DNA from: Entomortierella parvispora
Taxonomy: Eukaryota > Mortierellomycota > Mortierellomycetes > Mortierellales > Mortierellaceae
DNA: 64,000 bases
Assembly: GCA_963573315.1 (NCBI GenBank)
Contig: OY752141.1
Span: 1,178,001-1,242,000, forward strand
Direction of reading: 5' to 3'
Under the pieces are notes generated by a model. That model did not search any database, was not told the DNA's origin, and worked only from the letters and a program-made list of their open reading frames with translations. Shown here piece after piece: positions 34,690 through 45,002 of the stretch; position 1 is the first letter of the stretch, and every line of letters begins with the position of its first letter. Both the position numbers and the translations under genes were made by a program.

Positions 34690-36105
34690 ATGGCACGTTC
34701 AACCCGGTCAAATCCTGTACTACCCCAGGCCTCATTACCAGCACGGAAGAGGCAAAGGGCCACTTCTGCTCCTGCTGCCACCAACACTGCTCCTGCTGCC
34801 ACTTCCACATTCACTACTTCCATCCCTGTTGCCTCTACTTTCGCTCTTGCAGCTCCTGTCGTGGCTGCCGCCTCTAGCAGCACAACCGCTTCCTCTTTTA
34901 CAAGCATCACCACAGTTCGTTCGTCAACAGCCGCAGATGCCAATCTTGTTACAACTTCAGTCAATACTCCTAACATTGGCGTTTTTGACTTGGAGTCACC
35001 CAGCCCTCCCCCTCGACTCGACAAAGGGATAGGCAGGGCACTAGCTGGACCTGAGCATATCTCCCCACCATCGTCTCCCAAGTCAGGTATTAAATGGCTC
35101 GGTTGCAATCGTCATTAGGATTCTCCTCGTATTCTTTCTAATGCCCAATACTCTTTCATAGCACTAGTGCCAGATACAGGAACATCGTCAGGAGCGGCTC
35201 TCAATCCAGATGTTGACTTCCGGAACACAGGCGTCGCAGAGCTGGATAAATCCAGAGATCCATTATTTCCTCTTCGTGCACAACGATCAGCTACACCAGC
35301 TTCACAGCGATCAGTCACGCCAGCCGCCGCAGGAGCACCAACAGTGCCAGATCAGATCACCATCGTCCTCCACTATCGCATTGGTTCCCCTCTTCAGCAG
35401 ACGCGCCCTCGAAAAAATCTACCTGGTCCATCTTCCATCCTCTATTCTTGGGGTGATGACAGTTATGGTGTTCTTTGCTCGAAGATTATTCGAAAAGTAG
35501 ATGATATTACACATATCGCAAATGTGGAATGGAAACGTGGATCCCATCCTTACCTGCAACCCCACAACACAGCTACAGCGAATAAATATCTCAGCTTGGA
35601 CAACAGCAATTGTAACGGCTGTTTACGGAAAGCATGGATCAAGGAGTTTCGTAGGACACGCAATCAAGACGCCATTTGCAATGTCTACGTTTATTTGCAG
35701 GAAAAACAAGTAGTTCCTACCGAAGCTGCGAGGCCAACTGTAGCCGCGGCGCCTCCAGGACAGCAATTTCAAAGAGCAACACAGAATCACATTCTAACAC
35801 AGTCCGCCATCAGTCAGCAGCAGCCGGATTTACAACATTTGGGACTAATAGGGACAGCTCTTCCCGTTCGAGCTACAGCCCGTCAAGCACCATCCAATGC
35901 ACCCATCACTGTCCCTTCGACAAACACATTCAGAGAAACGAGGAATCCTGATCAACAAGCAGCCTCTCTTCGTCAGCATCAGGAACAGGCAGCAGAAGTA
36001 GAGCAGCAGGTATGGAAGACAGTATCAGTCCGAGTAGCTGGACTAGTATTGCAGATTGAGATAAGTGTCACGGAATTTCGTGAATCTATAGGATTACCTA
36101 AATGA
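34690..36105 (+). CDS. Unrecognised two-exon protein, possibly transposon-associated
   Basis: I do not recognise this protein. Two exons (34690-35086 and 35162-36105; donor gtatta, acceptor atag) encode 446 residues in frame. Residues 1-130 are Ala/Thr/Ser-rich and disordered, with a basic start (ARKRQR) that could be a nuclear signal. A folded-looking core spans about residues 190-300. It begins QITIVLHYRIGSPLQQ and contains ILYSWGDDSYGVL, then VEWKRGSHPYL, a CNGCLRKAW segment and AICNVYVYLQEK. A Gln-rich tail and a final predicted helix (VRVAGLVLQIEISVTEF) follow. A decayed Tc1/mariner transposase lies 0.3 kb downstream on the other strand, and the flanks are repeat-rich, so this could be a passenger or accessory gene of a mobile element. 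A host gene of unknown function is equally possible. Confidence 0.5.
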
Positions 36106-36379
36106 ATCTCAACGGACTTATAAATTTTCAAGAGGCCGAGATCAATGGTCCACAGAATGATATTTGATGATGATGTAGACCATCCTGAGAGTGATCAAGG
36201 CTAGTAAGCAAGAATAATATTTAGTCTTTCAGGTTCAACTGTCTTCTTCAATATCCACATCTTTCCATGAGGCTCACAGGTAGACTGCTTTCAGTCCGCA
36301 ACGGCAGAGATACGTTAAGCACCAGCTGTGGCTCATAACGAGGACGATTGCCGTGGTCTGTAGTGTAACCCTTCAAAAG

Positions 36380-36900
36380 CTAGAATGAGTTTTCAATTGG
36401 ATTAATACGAGGAGGGTGAGGAGGGAGATAAAACAATAAAGCACCGTTAGATTCAATCGCCTCCTGATGCCCCTTGTACATATGGATTCTGACGTTATCC
36501 ATGATTACAATGGAGTCAGGCATAGGGTACGCGTCCAGGTGAGGTAGGATTGTGGAGACAAAAGCATCGTAGAACAGCTGTCTTGAAAATGTCGCTGTTG
36601 AATGCTTCACTTGTTATCTATGGTCGATGTTCGCGGCCCTCGCTGGAATGGAGGATCCACGAGTGCTAGTGCTCCAATTGCGGAATACCCGTAAAGACTT
36701 ACTGCTTATATCCCACCCATAGCAGCCTCATCAATTAAAACGAGCTGTTCTGGATAGAGATAAAACGGAGCGAGCCTAAACAAGAGGCCCATACGCTCTT
36801 GTGTGGTATTTGGGCCCTGCCTGAGCAGATAATGTCCTGAAGCTATCATCTATTGGATTATGGCTGAACGCCTCTGAGTCAGAATCCGTGTTGGAGCGCG
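36380..36900 (-). pseudogene. Tc1/mariner-like transposase remnant
   Basis: On the minus strand the right part contains LVLIDEAAMGG followed by an in-frame stop, then YGYSAIGALALVDPPFQRGPR. The left part contains DSIVIMDNVRIHM and LLFYLPPHPPRINPIENSF. These are the middle and C-terminal parts of the DDE integrase-like core of Tc1/mariner/IS630 transposases (first D in LIDE, second in MDN, third acidic in PIE). At least two in-frame stops and a frame change break it, and the N-terminal DNA-binding part is missing. It lies directly beside promoter-module copy B. Confidence 0.7.
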
Positions 36901-36954
36901 ACGATTATCGTCTTCAGAATTTTAGTGAAATACGAGTAGGACATTGATTCGGCA

Positions 36955-37525
36955 AGATGCAGGGCGAGATGGCCTCCCTTTCTTTTGGCAGATATTTTAC
37001 CCGACGAACGATGATTGTCTGCTAATGCGCAAGGGGTTGGTTTTATCGGAAGACGATAAGCACTTTGTTGACTTTTCCGATATCGGGTTCCTTACTGATG
37101 GATGAAAAAGGATGGCAAAAATCGAGGACACTAGGATTGTAGCAAAAGAGACTGCGACGAAAGAAGAGAAGTGAAAGAGGAGGCGAAATGTCAATGGAGC
37201 AAAATCTGCAAATGGGGAAGGAGGAATGGCGATGAAGAGAAGGATGCAGATGGTCGACATGGAACCAGGTACGAATGAGAACACAATTGCTTTGCCATGC
37301 TCACGGGTCAACCCGACACCTTTCCTAATCTCTATGCAAAGTTTCAACGGTTACACACTGGAGAACACCAAGAGCGAGAAGTCAAAGAGAGCAATCAGCG
37401 CTGGTGGTTGATTCACTATCGGGTATCGGCGATTGAGGTGCACACAATGAGCAATACCAACACGCGTCAACGACGCGACTCAGTTCGAGAGAACTGTCAC
37501 CCTTCAAATAGATAGCCCTGCATGC
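36955..37525 (-). repeat. Promoter-like module, copy B (minus orientation)
   Basis: Read on the minus strand it starts next to the RPB1 3' end, carries the palindrome at 37463-37477, and continues to about 36955. From 37160 to 37525 it is identical to copy C as part of the large inverted repeat. From 36955 to 37159 it is diverged from copy C and in places closer to copy D (for example AAAAGAAAGGGAGG). No STAND gene follows; the transposase remnant sits there instead. Confidence 0.65.
37463..37477. promoter_or_regulatory. Palindromic motif CGCGTCNNNGACGCG (copy B)
   Basis: Reads CGCGTCAACGACGCG, within module copy B and mirrored exactly at 51598-51612. Confidence 0.55.
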
Positions 37526-37736
37526 TGTTTTTTTTTTTTTTTTTTTGTTTATTCATTCAGGTTTTATACATGGTGGTGTGTTGCGTTCTTTGCAATTCGA
37601 ATATTTTTTTTTGGTAGTGGGATTTTTTTTTGTTCAGATTTTGCTACAATAAAACAAAGAGCGCCTTCCTTCCATCAAAGATCGGAATGCCATCGGGCAA
37701 AGCAGCCTCGAGATTGCATCCATGATCTTTCTGGGT

Positions 37737-40700
37737 TTACTCTTCATCGTCAGAGTACTTTCCACCGGATGGAGGAGGGTACTGACGAGGAGTGGTAGAG
37801 CCATTGGCAGGCCCTGATCCACTGGGTCCTGCTGGACTGTATGCCGGTCGTCCTGGTGTGGCCGCTCCAGAGTTGGCTGCTCCTCCATAGCCCATGGGCG
37901 AGAACGAAGTCGAGCCGCCAGAGTAGCTGGGAGAGTAGCTTGGGCTGGCGGGCGAGTAGCTCGGGCTCGTGGGAGAGTACGAAGGCGAGGTGGGCGAGTA
38001 TGAGGGCGACGTAGGAGAGTACGACGGGGACGTAGGCGAGTAACTTGGAGACGTGGGCGAGTATGACGGCGACGTGGGCGAGTAAGAGGGGGAAGTGGGA
38101 GAGTACGACGGCGACGTGGGGGAATAGCTTGGGCTGGTAGGGGAGTAGCTTGGGCTCGTCGGCGAGTACGAAGGGGATGTGGGCGAGTAGCTGGGCGACG
38201 TAGGAGAGTAGCTCGGCGATGTGGGCGAGTACGCAGGCGACGTCGCGCCATAGCCGTGGCTCGTGGGTGAGTAGCTCGGAGACGTCGGCGAGTAGCTAGG
38301 AGACGTGGGAGAGTAACTTGGCGAAGTAGGCGAGTAGCTTGGCGACGTAGGAGAGTACGATGGCGAAGTGGGCGAGTATGATGGAGAAGTGGGCGAGTAC
38401 GATGGAGAAGTCGGCGAGTAGCTGGGACTCGTAGGCGAATAGTTGGGAGATGTAGGCGAGTACGATGGCGACGTAGGACTGTAGCCAGGACTGGTCGCGT
38501 ACATGGGCGAGCTGGGAGAGTACCCAGGCGAGGTCGCTCCAAAGGGACTCGATGGATCCCAGGTTCCTGCTCCAAGAGGCGAGCTCGCTCCAGAGTTGCC
38601 CATAGGCGAGAACACTGCATCCATTGGAGATCCAGGGTGCGAAAAGTCCACATACTGGGGCGAACGTCCATCATAGGGAGTCATCTGAGAGGCCAAGTTG
38701 TCGCCACCCATACCCATGCCCATGCCCATGCCCATCATGCCTGGTCGAGGACCTTCCACAACAGTGCTCAGCATCTTCTCATCCAACATCAGGTCAAACT
38801 CGCCTGTACCCAAAGGTGCAAGCTGACCCAACATGATGTTCTCGGCAACTCCGCGGCAGTCGTCCAATTCACCAACAGCAGCTGCTTCCATCAAAATCTC
38901 CACGGTCTCCTCGAACGAACAACGCATCAGGGCTCCAGTCTCGGCACGGTTGATTCCGTGGCGAGTAATGGCCATCAGGTGGCCACGATGGGTCATCACA
39001 TCGCACAGAAGCGACAAGTGACGGTAGTTGACATAAGAACCATCAAACTCGATAACTCCTCGCAACTCCTTCAACAGAGCCTGACGAGCAGCCTCAATAC
39101 CAAGAACCGACATGACTTCACCGCAGTTGTTGGAGTAGGTGCGAGTCGAGTCAACATCCTCCTCGCACATGACCGCCTTCAAGTTTGATCCGCTGGTCTC
39201 GAGGTACCACTCCTTCTGCTTATCGAACGTACCATCGGTGGTAATGTAGATCTTCTCCTTCTCCACCATGTACACACGAGTGATGTTCTTGATACCACGG
39301 AGGCCAATGGAGCTCAGCAAACTGCTCTCGATCTTCTTCAGGAAGACATCTTCCTCTTCTTGCACCTCTGACTGCTTATCTGCCGACTCTTCGCTGATAA
39401 TACGGCAGCGGATAATCAGCTTTTCGGCGTTGTCATCCGAGCAGATACACATCAGGTCGCGTTGGAAGTCATCCGAAATCTTGTTGGACACATCCGCCAT
39501 GGTTAGCTTCTTGTCCAGCATCATCTTGCGGTTAAGTTCGATACGCAGCAACCAAGGCGAGGTACGGGACAGGTTCAAGTCATCATCAGGCATGGCGTAG
39601 TAGGCTGACACAAAGTCCTGATCCTCCTTGATGTTGGTGTTCTCAGGATCGGGATCATAGTGAATTTCAGTCGAAGACGTCACCTTGCGCAAGTTGGTGT
39701 ACTCCAGTGCGACCTGGACCTGCTTGGCACGTTCCATGTTGCGGGCACAATCGGGAGTCAAGTACACATTCAGCGAAGGCGTCTTGATGTTGGTGGCAAC
39801 GTTGATAATTTCCTTCAGACGGGGCACACCGAGCGTGACGTTCTTGGAAGACACACCAGCGTAATGGAAAGTGTTCAATGTCATCTGGGTAGCGGGTTCT
39901 CCAATCGATTGAGCGGCAACAGTTCCCACCATCTCACCTGGGTTGACCATGGCATGTGCGAATCGCGATCCGATTTCTCCCACAACCCAGTCAAAAGCTT
40001 CTCTGGTCAAGTGGAACTCCTCAATGACTCTGCGCACCGCCAACGTCGAACGAATCAGCATGCGGAACAAAAGCGTGGCATTGTCCTGAGCCTCAACACT
40101 GATGCGGTCTGTGCCTCGGACAACAATAAGTTGCTTTTCCAGGTTCCGGATGCTCTCCAAAATATGGCGCGGATCCAAATCACTGGGTCGCTTGTGGTCA
40201 ACGTGGAACATTTGCTTGGAATTCCAGATGTAACGTCTGATGTTGGTAGGCATGGGCCATCCGTCCTCACCCTCAGTAAAGATGTAGTTTCGGAGCAGGT
40301 TTCGGTCAGCCTCGAGCTGCTTGAACTCTTGCTCCAACAACGTCTGCATATCAGGCTCTCCACGTTTGGCAGCTTCGATATCGGCCTCCTCAATCGCCTT
40401 GATGACACTGTAGTCCAAGGTACCTTGCTTAAAGCCCTTGGACTTGTCAGTCAAGTCAATGTGGTACTTTCTCTCAAATGCTTTGTTCGACATCTTGACC
40501 GTATCCAGCTTCTGCTTCTCGACGTGACAAGCATCCATACCGTCTTCACCATAACAGAACTGGATAACGTGGCCAAGAGAGTTTCGGACAGTGCCATCGT
40601 ACTTGACCATGACATCCTCCAAAGCCTTGACCAGACGACGCTGGATATAACCAGTCTCAGCAGTCTTGACAGCAGTATCAATCAAACCTGGAGTGGTATC

Positions 40701-43700
40701 AAGAATTGTCAGAGAATGTTTGCAATAAAATATCCATAAAAGTATAGAAAAAGATATCCGTCCTTACCTTCACGTCCTCCCATGGCGTGGAAGAAGAACT
40801 CTTGGGGAGTAAGACCACGAAGGTAAGAGTTCTCCACGAATCCACGACTCTCGGGCGAGTGATCGTCCTTGGTAAAATGAGGCAAAGTACGGTACTTGAA
40901 TCCGAATGGGATACGTTTACCCTCCACGTTCTGCTGACCCACACAGGCCGTCATCTGGGACACGTTAATGAACGAACCCTTGGATCCAGAGATAACCATC
41001 TGCTTCACGTTATTGTCTTCGCGCAAACTCTGCTGAGCCATTTTACCGGCATCGTCACGAGCGGTATTAAGGGCCCTGTTTACGTTCGACTCAAAGGTCT
41101 CTCGCAGTGTCATACCGGGCTTGCACTCGAGCTTGTCCTGCTGTGCCTGGATGATCAGGTCGTTCACGTTCGAGGTCGCGTTGTTGATAATGGACGAAAT
41201 TGCCATGACCGTGCTACGATCTGCGACAGTGTCTCCAATACCGATACTGAAACCATGCTGCAACAGCCAGTAGTTGACAACGGTCTGGCATCCATTGAAG
41301 AACGTCTTGGCAACCTCGGGCCCGTGCTGGTTCATAATGACGTGAATAAGGCCTCCTCCAGACGTTCCTACAGTCTTCTTACATACGATACCGCAAATGA
41401 GCTCGCCATTCTCCACCACCACCTTGGTGTCTCCTGGAGAAATATCGCTCTCTTCGTTATCGGGATGGGTCGAGTGGAAGGTGACACAGTTGATGCCCTT
41501 GGGAATGATCATACTGATCATTTGCTTTCCAGTCCACAGGGGCTTGGGCTTTAAGATCGCAGGCGTAGGCAAGAACCCTTCCCAGCCAGGCACCCACATC
41601 ACAATGTTCATCACCATCTCTTTTGTCAAGAAGCAGTCGCGCTTGGTAAACTTGCGGACTCCGCACAGAGTATCCTGTACAATACCCATGACCGGCTTGT
41701 TGGACTGGGGTGACACAATCTGACGTGGGACCATGCAAATCTCTGTAATCTCGGCGCGAGTCTCCACTGATTGGGGGACGTGCAAGTTCATCTCATCTCC
41801 ATCGAAATCGGCGTTATAAGGTGTGGTGACAGACAGGTTGAGGCGGAAAGTCGAGTAAGGCATGACACGGATTTTGTGTCCCATCATAGACATTTTGTGC
41901 AAAGACGGCTGACGGTTGAAGATGACCACATCACCATCGTTGATGTGTCGCTCAACCTTCCATCCCAGCTGCAATGGGACCTCACGCTTGTTCCATCGAA
42001 GATCGATACGCTGTCCATCGTCACGGATCACATACACGGCACCTGGATGCTCTGTTGGTCCGTTCCTGACCAGCTCCTGAAGTTTGTCAATGTTGTAGGG
42101 CGTGACCAGTTCTGGGTATGTGAGGGTCCTGGCGATACTGCGGGGAACTCCAACTTCGTCAATTGACAAATTGGGGTCTCCTGTAATAACGGTACGGGCG
42201 GAAAAGTCTACACGCTTTCCCATCAAATTTCCACGAAGACGACCTTCCTTGCCCTTTAGACGTGCACGAATGGATTTCAACTAAAGAAGAGAACAAGTAT
42301 TAGATACTGGTTAGCTGACTGGGCTCTAATAGCACTCATTCATTTTGTCCGAAGACTGAAAAAATAAAAAGACCAGTTTTCAAACTTACAGGTCGTCCGT
42401 TCTTGTGCGCTGCTGGGGGTTGACCAGCAATATCGTTGTCCATGTAAGTGGCAACGTGGTACTGCAGCAGTTGCTCGTGTTGCTGGATCAAGTGAGCGGG
42501 GGTTCCGTCTTGAGCACAACGGTAAACATCAGCGTTTGTTTTGATGATCGCAAACAACTTGTGAGTCAAATCATCCTCTCCTGTGCTGGAACCGTCCATC
42601 TGAATACTGGGTCGGACAGCGAGAGGAGGGATAGGCAGCACCGTCATGATCATCCATTCAGGACGAGCAAACTCTGCTGACAGACCCATGGCCTCAATAT
42701 CCTCATTCGAGATACGCTTCAGAATGTGGTAGGCATCGCTTGGAGTCAAAGTCCTCTTGCCCTCTGGTTGAGAGTCCTGTTTTTTTTAAAAGAATGAAAA
42801 GAATAAGTCAAGAGATGACCAACAATGATTTACACGTAGCGACCAAACAACTAAAAAGTTGTCGTATAGTCAGGCACAAAACTTACGTCGTTGGCATTGG
42901 CCTTGAAGTTGACACTCAGTCCAAGACCTTCTTTACGGAAGATTGGCTGACGGTGTCCGCACCCACCATGCGACTTCTTCTTTGGTTGTGGGTTTCCGTG
43001 CTCATCAATCTCCATCTCATCGCCCATTTCGCCTTCAATATCATCGCCGCCCTCGCACACCATCTTGGTCTTGGCCAGCTCCCAAACAGCCTTCAGGCGC
43101 ACTTTGGGGTCTCTGATTCGGCGCGCCCTCATGAACTTGCTGTTGTTCTATTTGGATGAGTTGTCGTCAAGGAGATTTCGAAGAGCTTGGTAAGTGTCAT
43201 ACACAAATAGCAAAGCGCTGGTGCAAATAGCCCTTAAGCAATGCTCAGACTCTTACATCGTCGATCTTGAGCTTTGAGCACGAATAGCAAACACACTCAA
43301 GAATCTTCTTGACCTTTGTTAGGAAACCTGTAGAATTTAAAGCGCTATTGTTAGTTTTTCAGTCGAATGATTTGCCTGCTATGCAATATCAGCCACTGCT
43401 CGAGGACCATGAAGTATTACCATTAAGATAGACGGGCTTGGCAAGTTCAATATGGCCAAAATGTCCTGGACACTCGGCCATGCCTTCTGAGCAGGTTTGG
43501 CACTTGAAGTTGCGGTTGATGGTTCCCATACGGGGATCATGCAAACCGCCGATCTTGGGTCTCTTTGTGCCTTCGTCGATCAGTTCAGCGTGTTCAATCT
43601 TTGCGACAGACATGTTTTTCTAGGAACAGAAGAATAAAATCGGGTAGGTCACCCAGTTCAACTCTGATGTTCTCGGGCATTCATGGTGGTCATACTGAAA

Positions 43701-44072
43701 TACAAAAAAGGCAGCATGATAAAATCGATCTCTGCAAATAGTCCTGTGGTATGTCGAGTATGTCGAGGAGGATAGGGATGTGGTCGAGTATTTCAGATTG
43801 CTCCAGTCCATATCAAATGGTGAGAGGGTTTCTAAGGGTGAGGCGTTGCGAGAGGGAGAGAGTGTGTGTATGTGTGTATGTCGACACGGGGAAGTGTCTG
43901 TGTTTCCAGTTGTCACATGATGCATCTCCAGAGGTCATGTCTGCATCTCTTTCACAAGCAAAACAAACAAAACATCTGAACGTACAATTTCCTCTGGTGA
44001 GAGAATACCAAACTGGACACAGTCCACGCGCCGCAACGGTGCGGACGAGTACGTGAAGCGACTGGCACTCAT
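37737..44072 (-). CDS. RPB1: RNA polymerase II largest subunit, left copy
   Basis: This is a complete copy of the gene at 45003-51338 on the other strand, with mirrored exons: 44072-43986, 43619-43421, 43327-43257, 43147-42887, 42776-42390, 42280-40768 and 40687-37737. It encodes the same 1822 residues, including the catalytic NADFDGD loop and the full C-terminal heptad array. All splice sites are retained, so nothing marks it as a pseudogene. It is joined at only nine bases before its ATG to a different upstream sequence than the right copy. Minus-strand sequence just upstream is less pyrimidine-rich than at the right copy and at other genes here, so this copy may be the duplicate with a borrowed promoter (inference). 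An assembly artefact must be excluded. The 3' flank runs into promoter-module copy B. Confidence 0.93.
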
Positions 44073-45002
44073 GGTCAAAGACTAGGAAAGGGATGATGCG
44101 CGGAGGAGAGTGCCTAAAGTGCTGCGCCTTTAACGACTTCGCAGCAGCTGTGGAGGAGATGTGCTGCGCTTCCCTTGGAGGATGGACCTTCTTAAAAGTC
44201 GCGCTGTTGGTGGCGTAGTCTGATCAGGGACAGGGATGTGGAGGACAAGGGGAATGGCGAGTTGCGGTTGGGGGAGGGGAACGATGATGGTCGTCCTTTG
44301 AGGTGGATGTTCTCAGAGATTGAGGTGGTCTGGGTTAGTTTTCTGGTTCAGTCTGTGAGTCTTCTCGAGTCTTTCGTCCCTCCTAGACGTATTCCGGCCA
44401 GTGATGATGCAGCAGACTGGCGACAAAAAGCGAGCAGATGCAATGCACACCAAGAACAGACGACGCAGAGACACAGAGAGAGAGAGAAATAGAGAGAAGA
44501 GACAGAGGCAGTGTCGAGCAAGACAGAAGAAAAGAAAAGAGAAAAAAAGAGACGGATGCACTCATATTTATACCTTTTTGGAGTCATCAACGTCACCTGA
44601 TGACACAGTATGTACGATCACGGAAATACAGTGATTCGTCCTCGATCTGAAACAAGAGATCTGAGCCAAGATGTCTTCTCTCTAAAAGAAGACACTGGAG
44701 TCGAGACATGTTGTCCGATCGATCACTCTTCTTCATCCATCCCTCGCGTGTGTGTGTGTGTGCAGCATCAGTCGGCCTTGTCCTTGTCTTTCCTCCCCTC
44801 CTTCTTCCCCCTCCTCTCTCTCCCTCTCACGCATTCCTCCTTTTCCCGCCCTCATCCCGGCTCGTCTGTTACCTCTTCCTGTTCATTCACCAGAAACAAT
44901 CCTTGTTTCGCGTGCTGACGCTTCCATCCCCCTCACGGCCCCCTTGTCCTCGGTCACTTTCCCTGTCCCCCCACAGAACGACCTCCTGAAGACTCTTTGA
45001 CC
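44073..45002. promoter_or_regulatory. Spacer of the inverted repeat; head-to-head promoter region
   Basis: The 912 unique bases at 44082-44993, plus nine repeated bases on each side, separate the two RPB1 start codons. The right part (44745-44990) has a TG microsatellite and a long C/T-rich tract, the usual fungal leader in this window. The left part is more mixed in composition. Both starts share the context TCTTTGACCATG. No gene is supported inside. Confidence 0.7.

Larger units (their letters stand above)
37160..44081. repeat. Left arm of a 6.92-kb inverted repeat
   Basis: Positions x and 89075-x are complementary from here to the right arm at 44994-51915. Every open frame compared across the two arms is identical in length, position and protein sequence. 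Directly compared DNA at both ends matches to the base, and breaks off at 37159 (first mismatch) and 44082. The arm holds a whole RPB1 copy, its 3' flank and part of the promoter-like module. Confidence 0.93.

Noticed and set aside
36997..37347. 116-codon open frame inside module B (and 51728-51943 in module C)
   Set aside because: The frame is broken by indels between copies and lies in non-coding, promoter-like sequence.
37634..38674. 346-codon Arg/Pro/Leu-rich open frame on the minus strand, mirrored at 50401-51441
   Set aside because: It is a shifted frame over the RPB1 heptad repeats; the periodic DNA keeps all frames open.
39660..40739. 359-codon open frame on the plus strand, mirrored at 48336-49415
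   Set aside because: It lies antisense to conserved RPB1 coding sequence and has no domain of its own.
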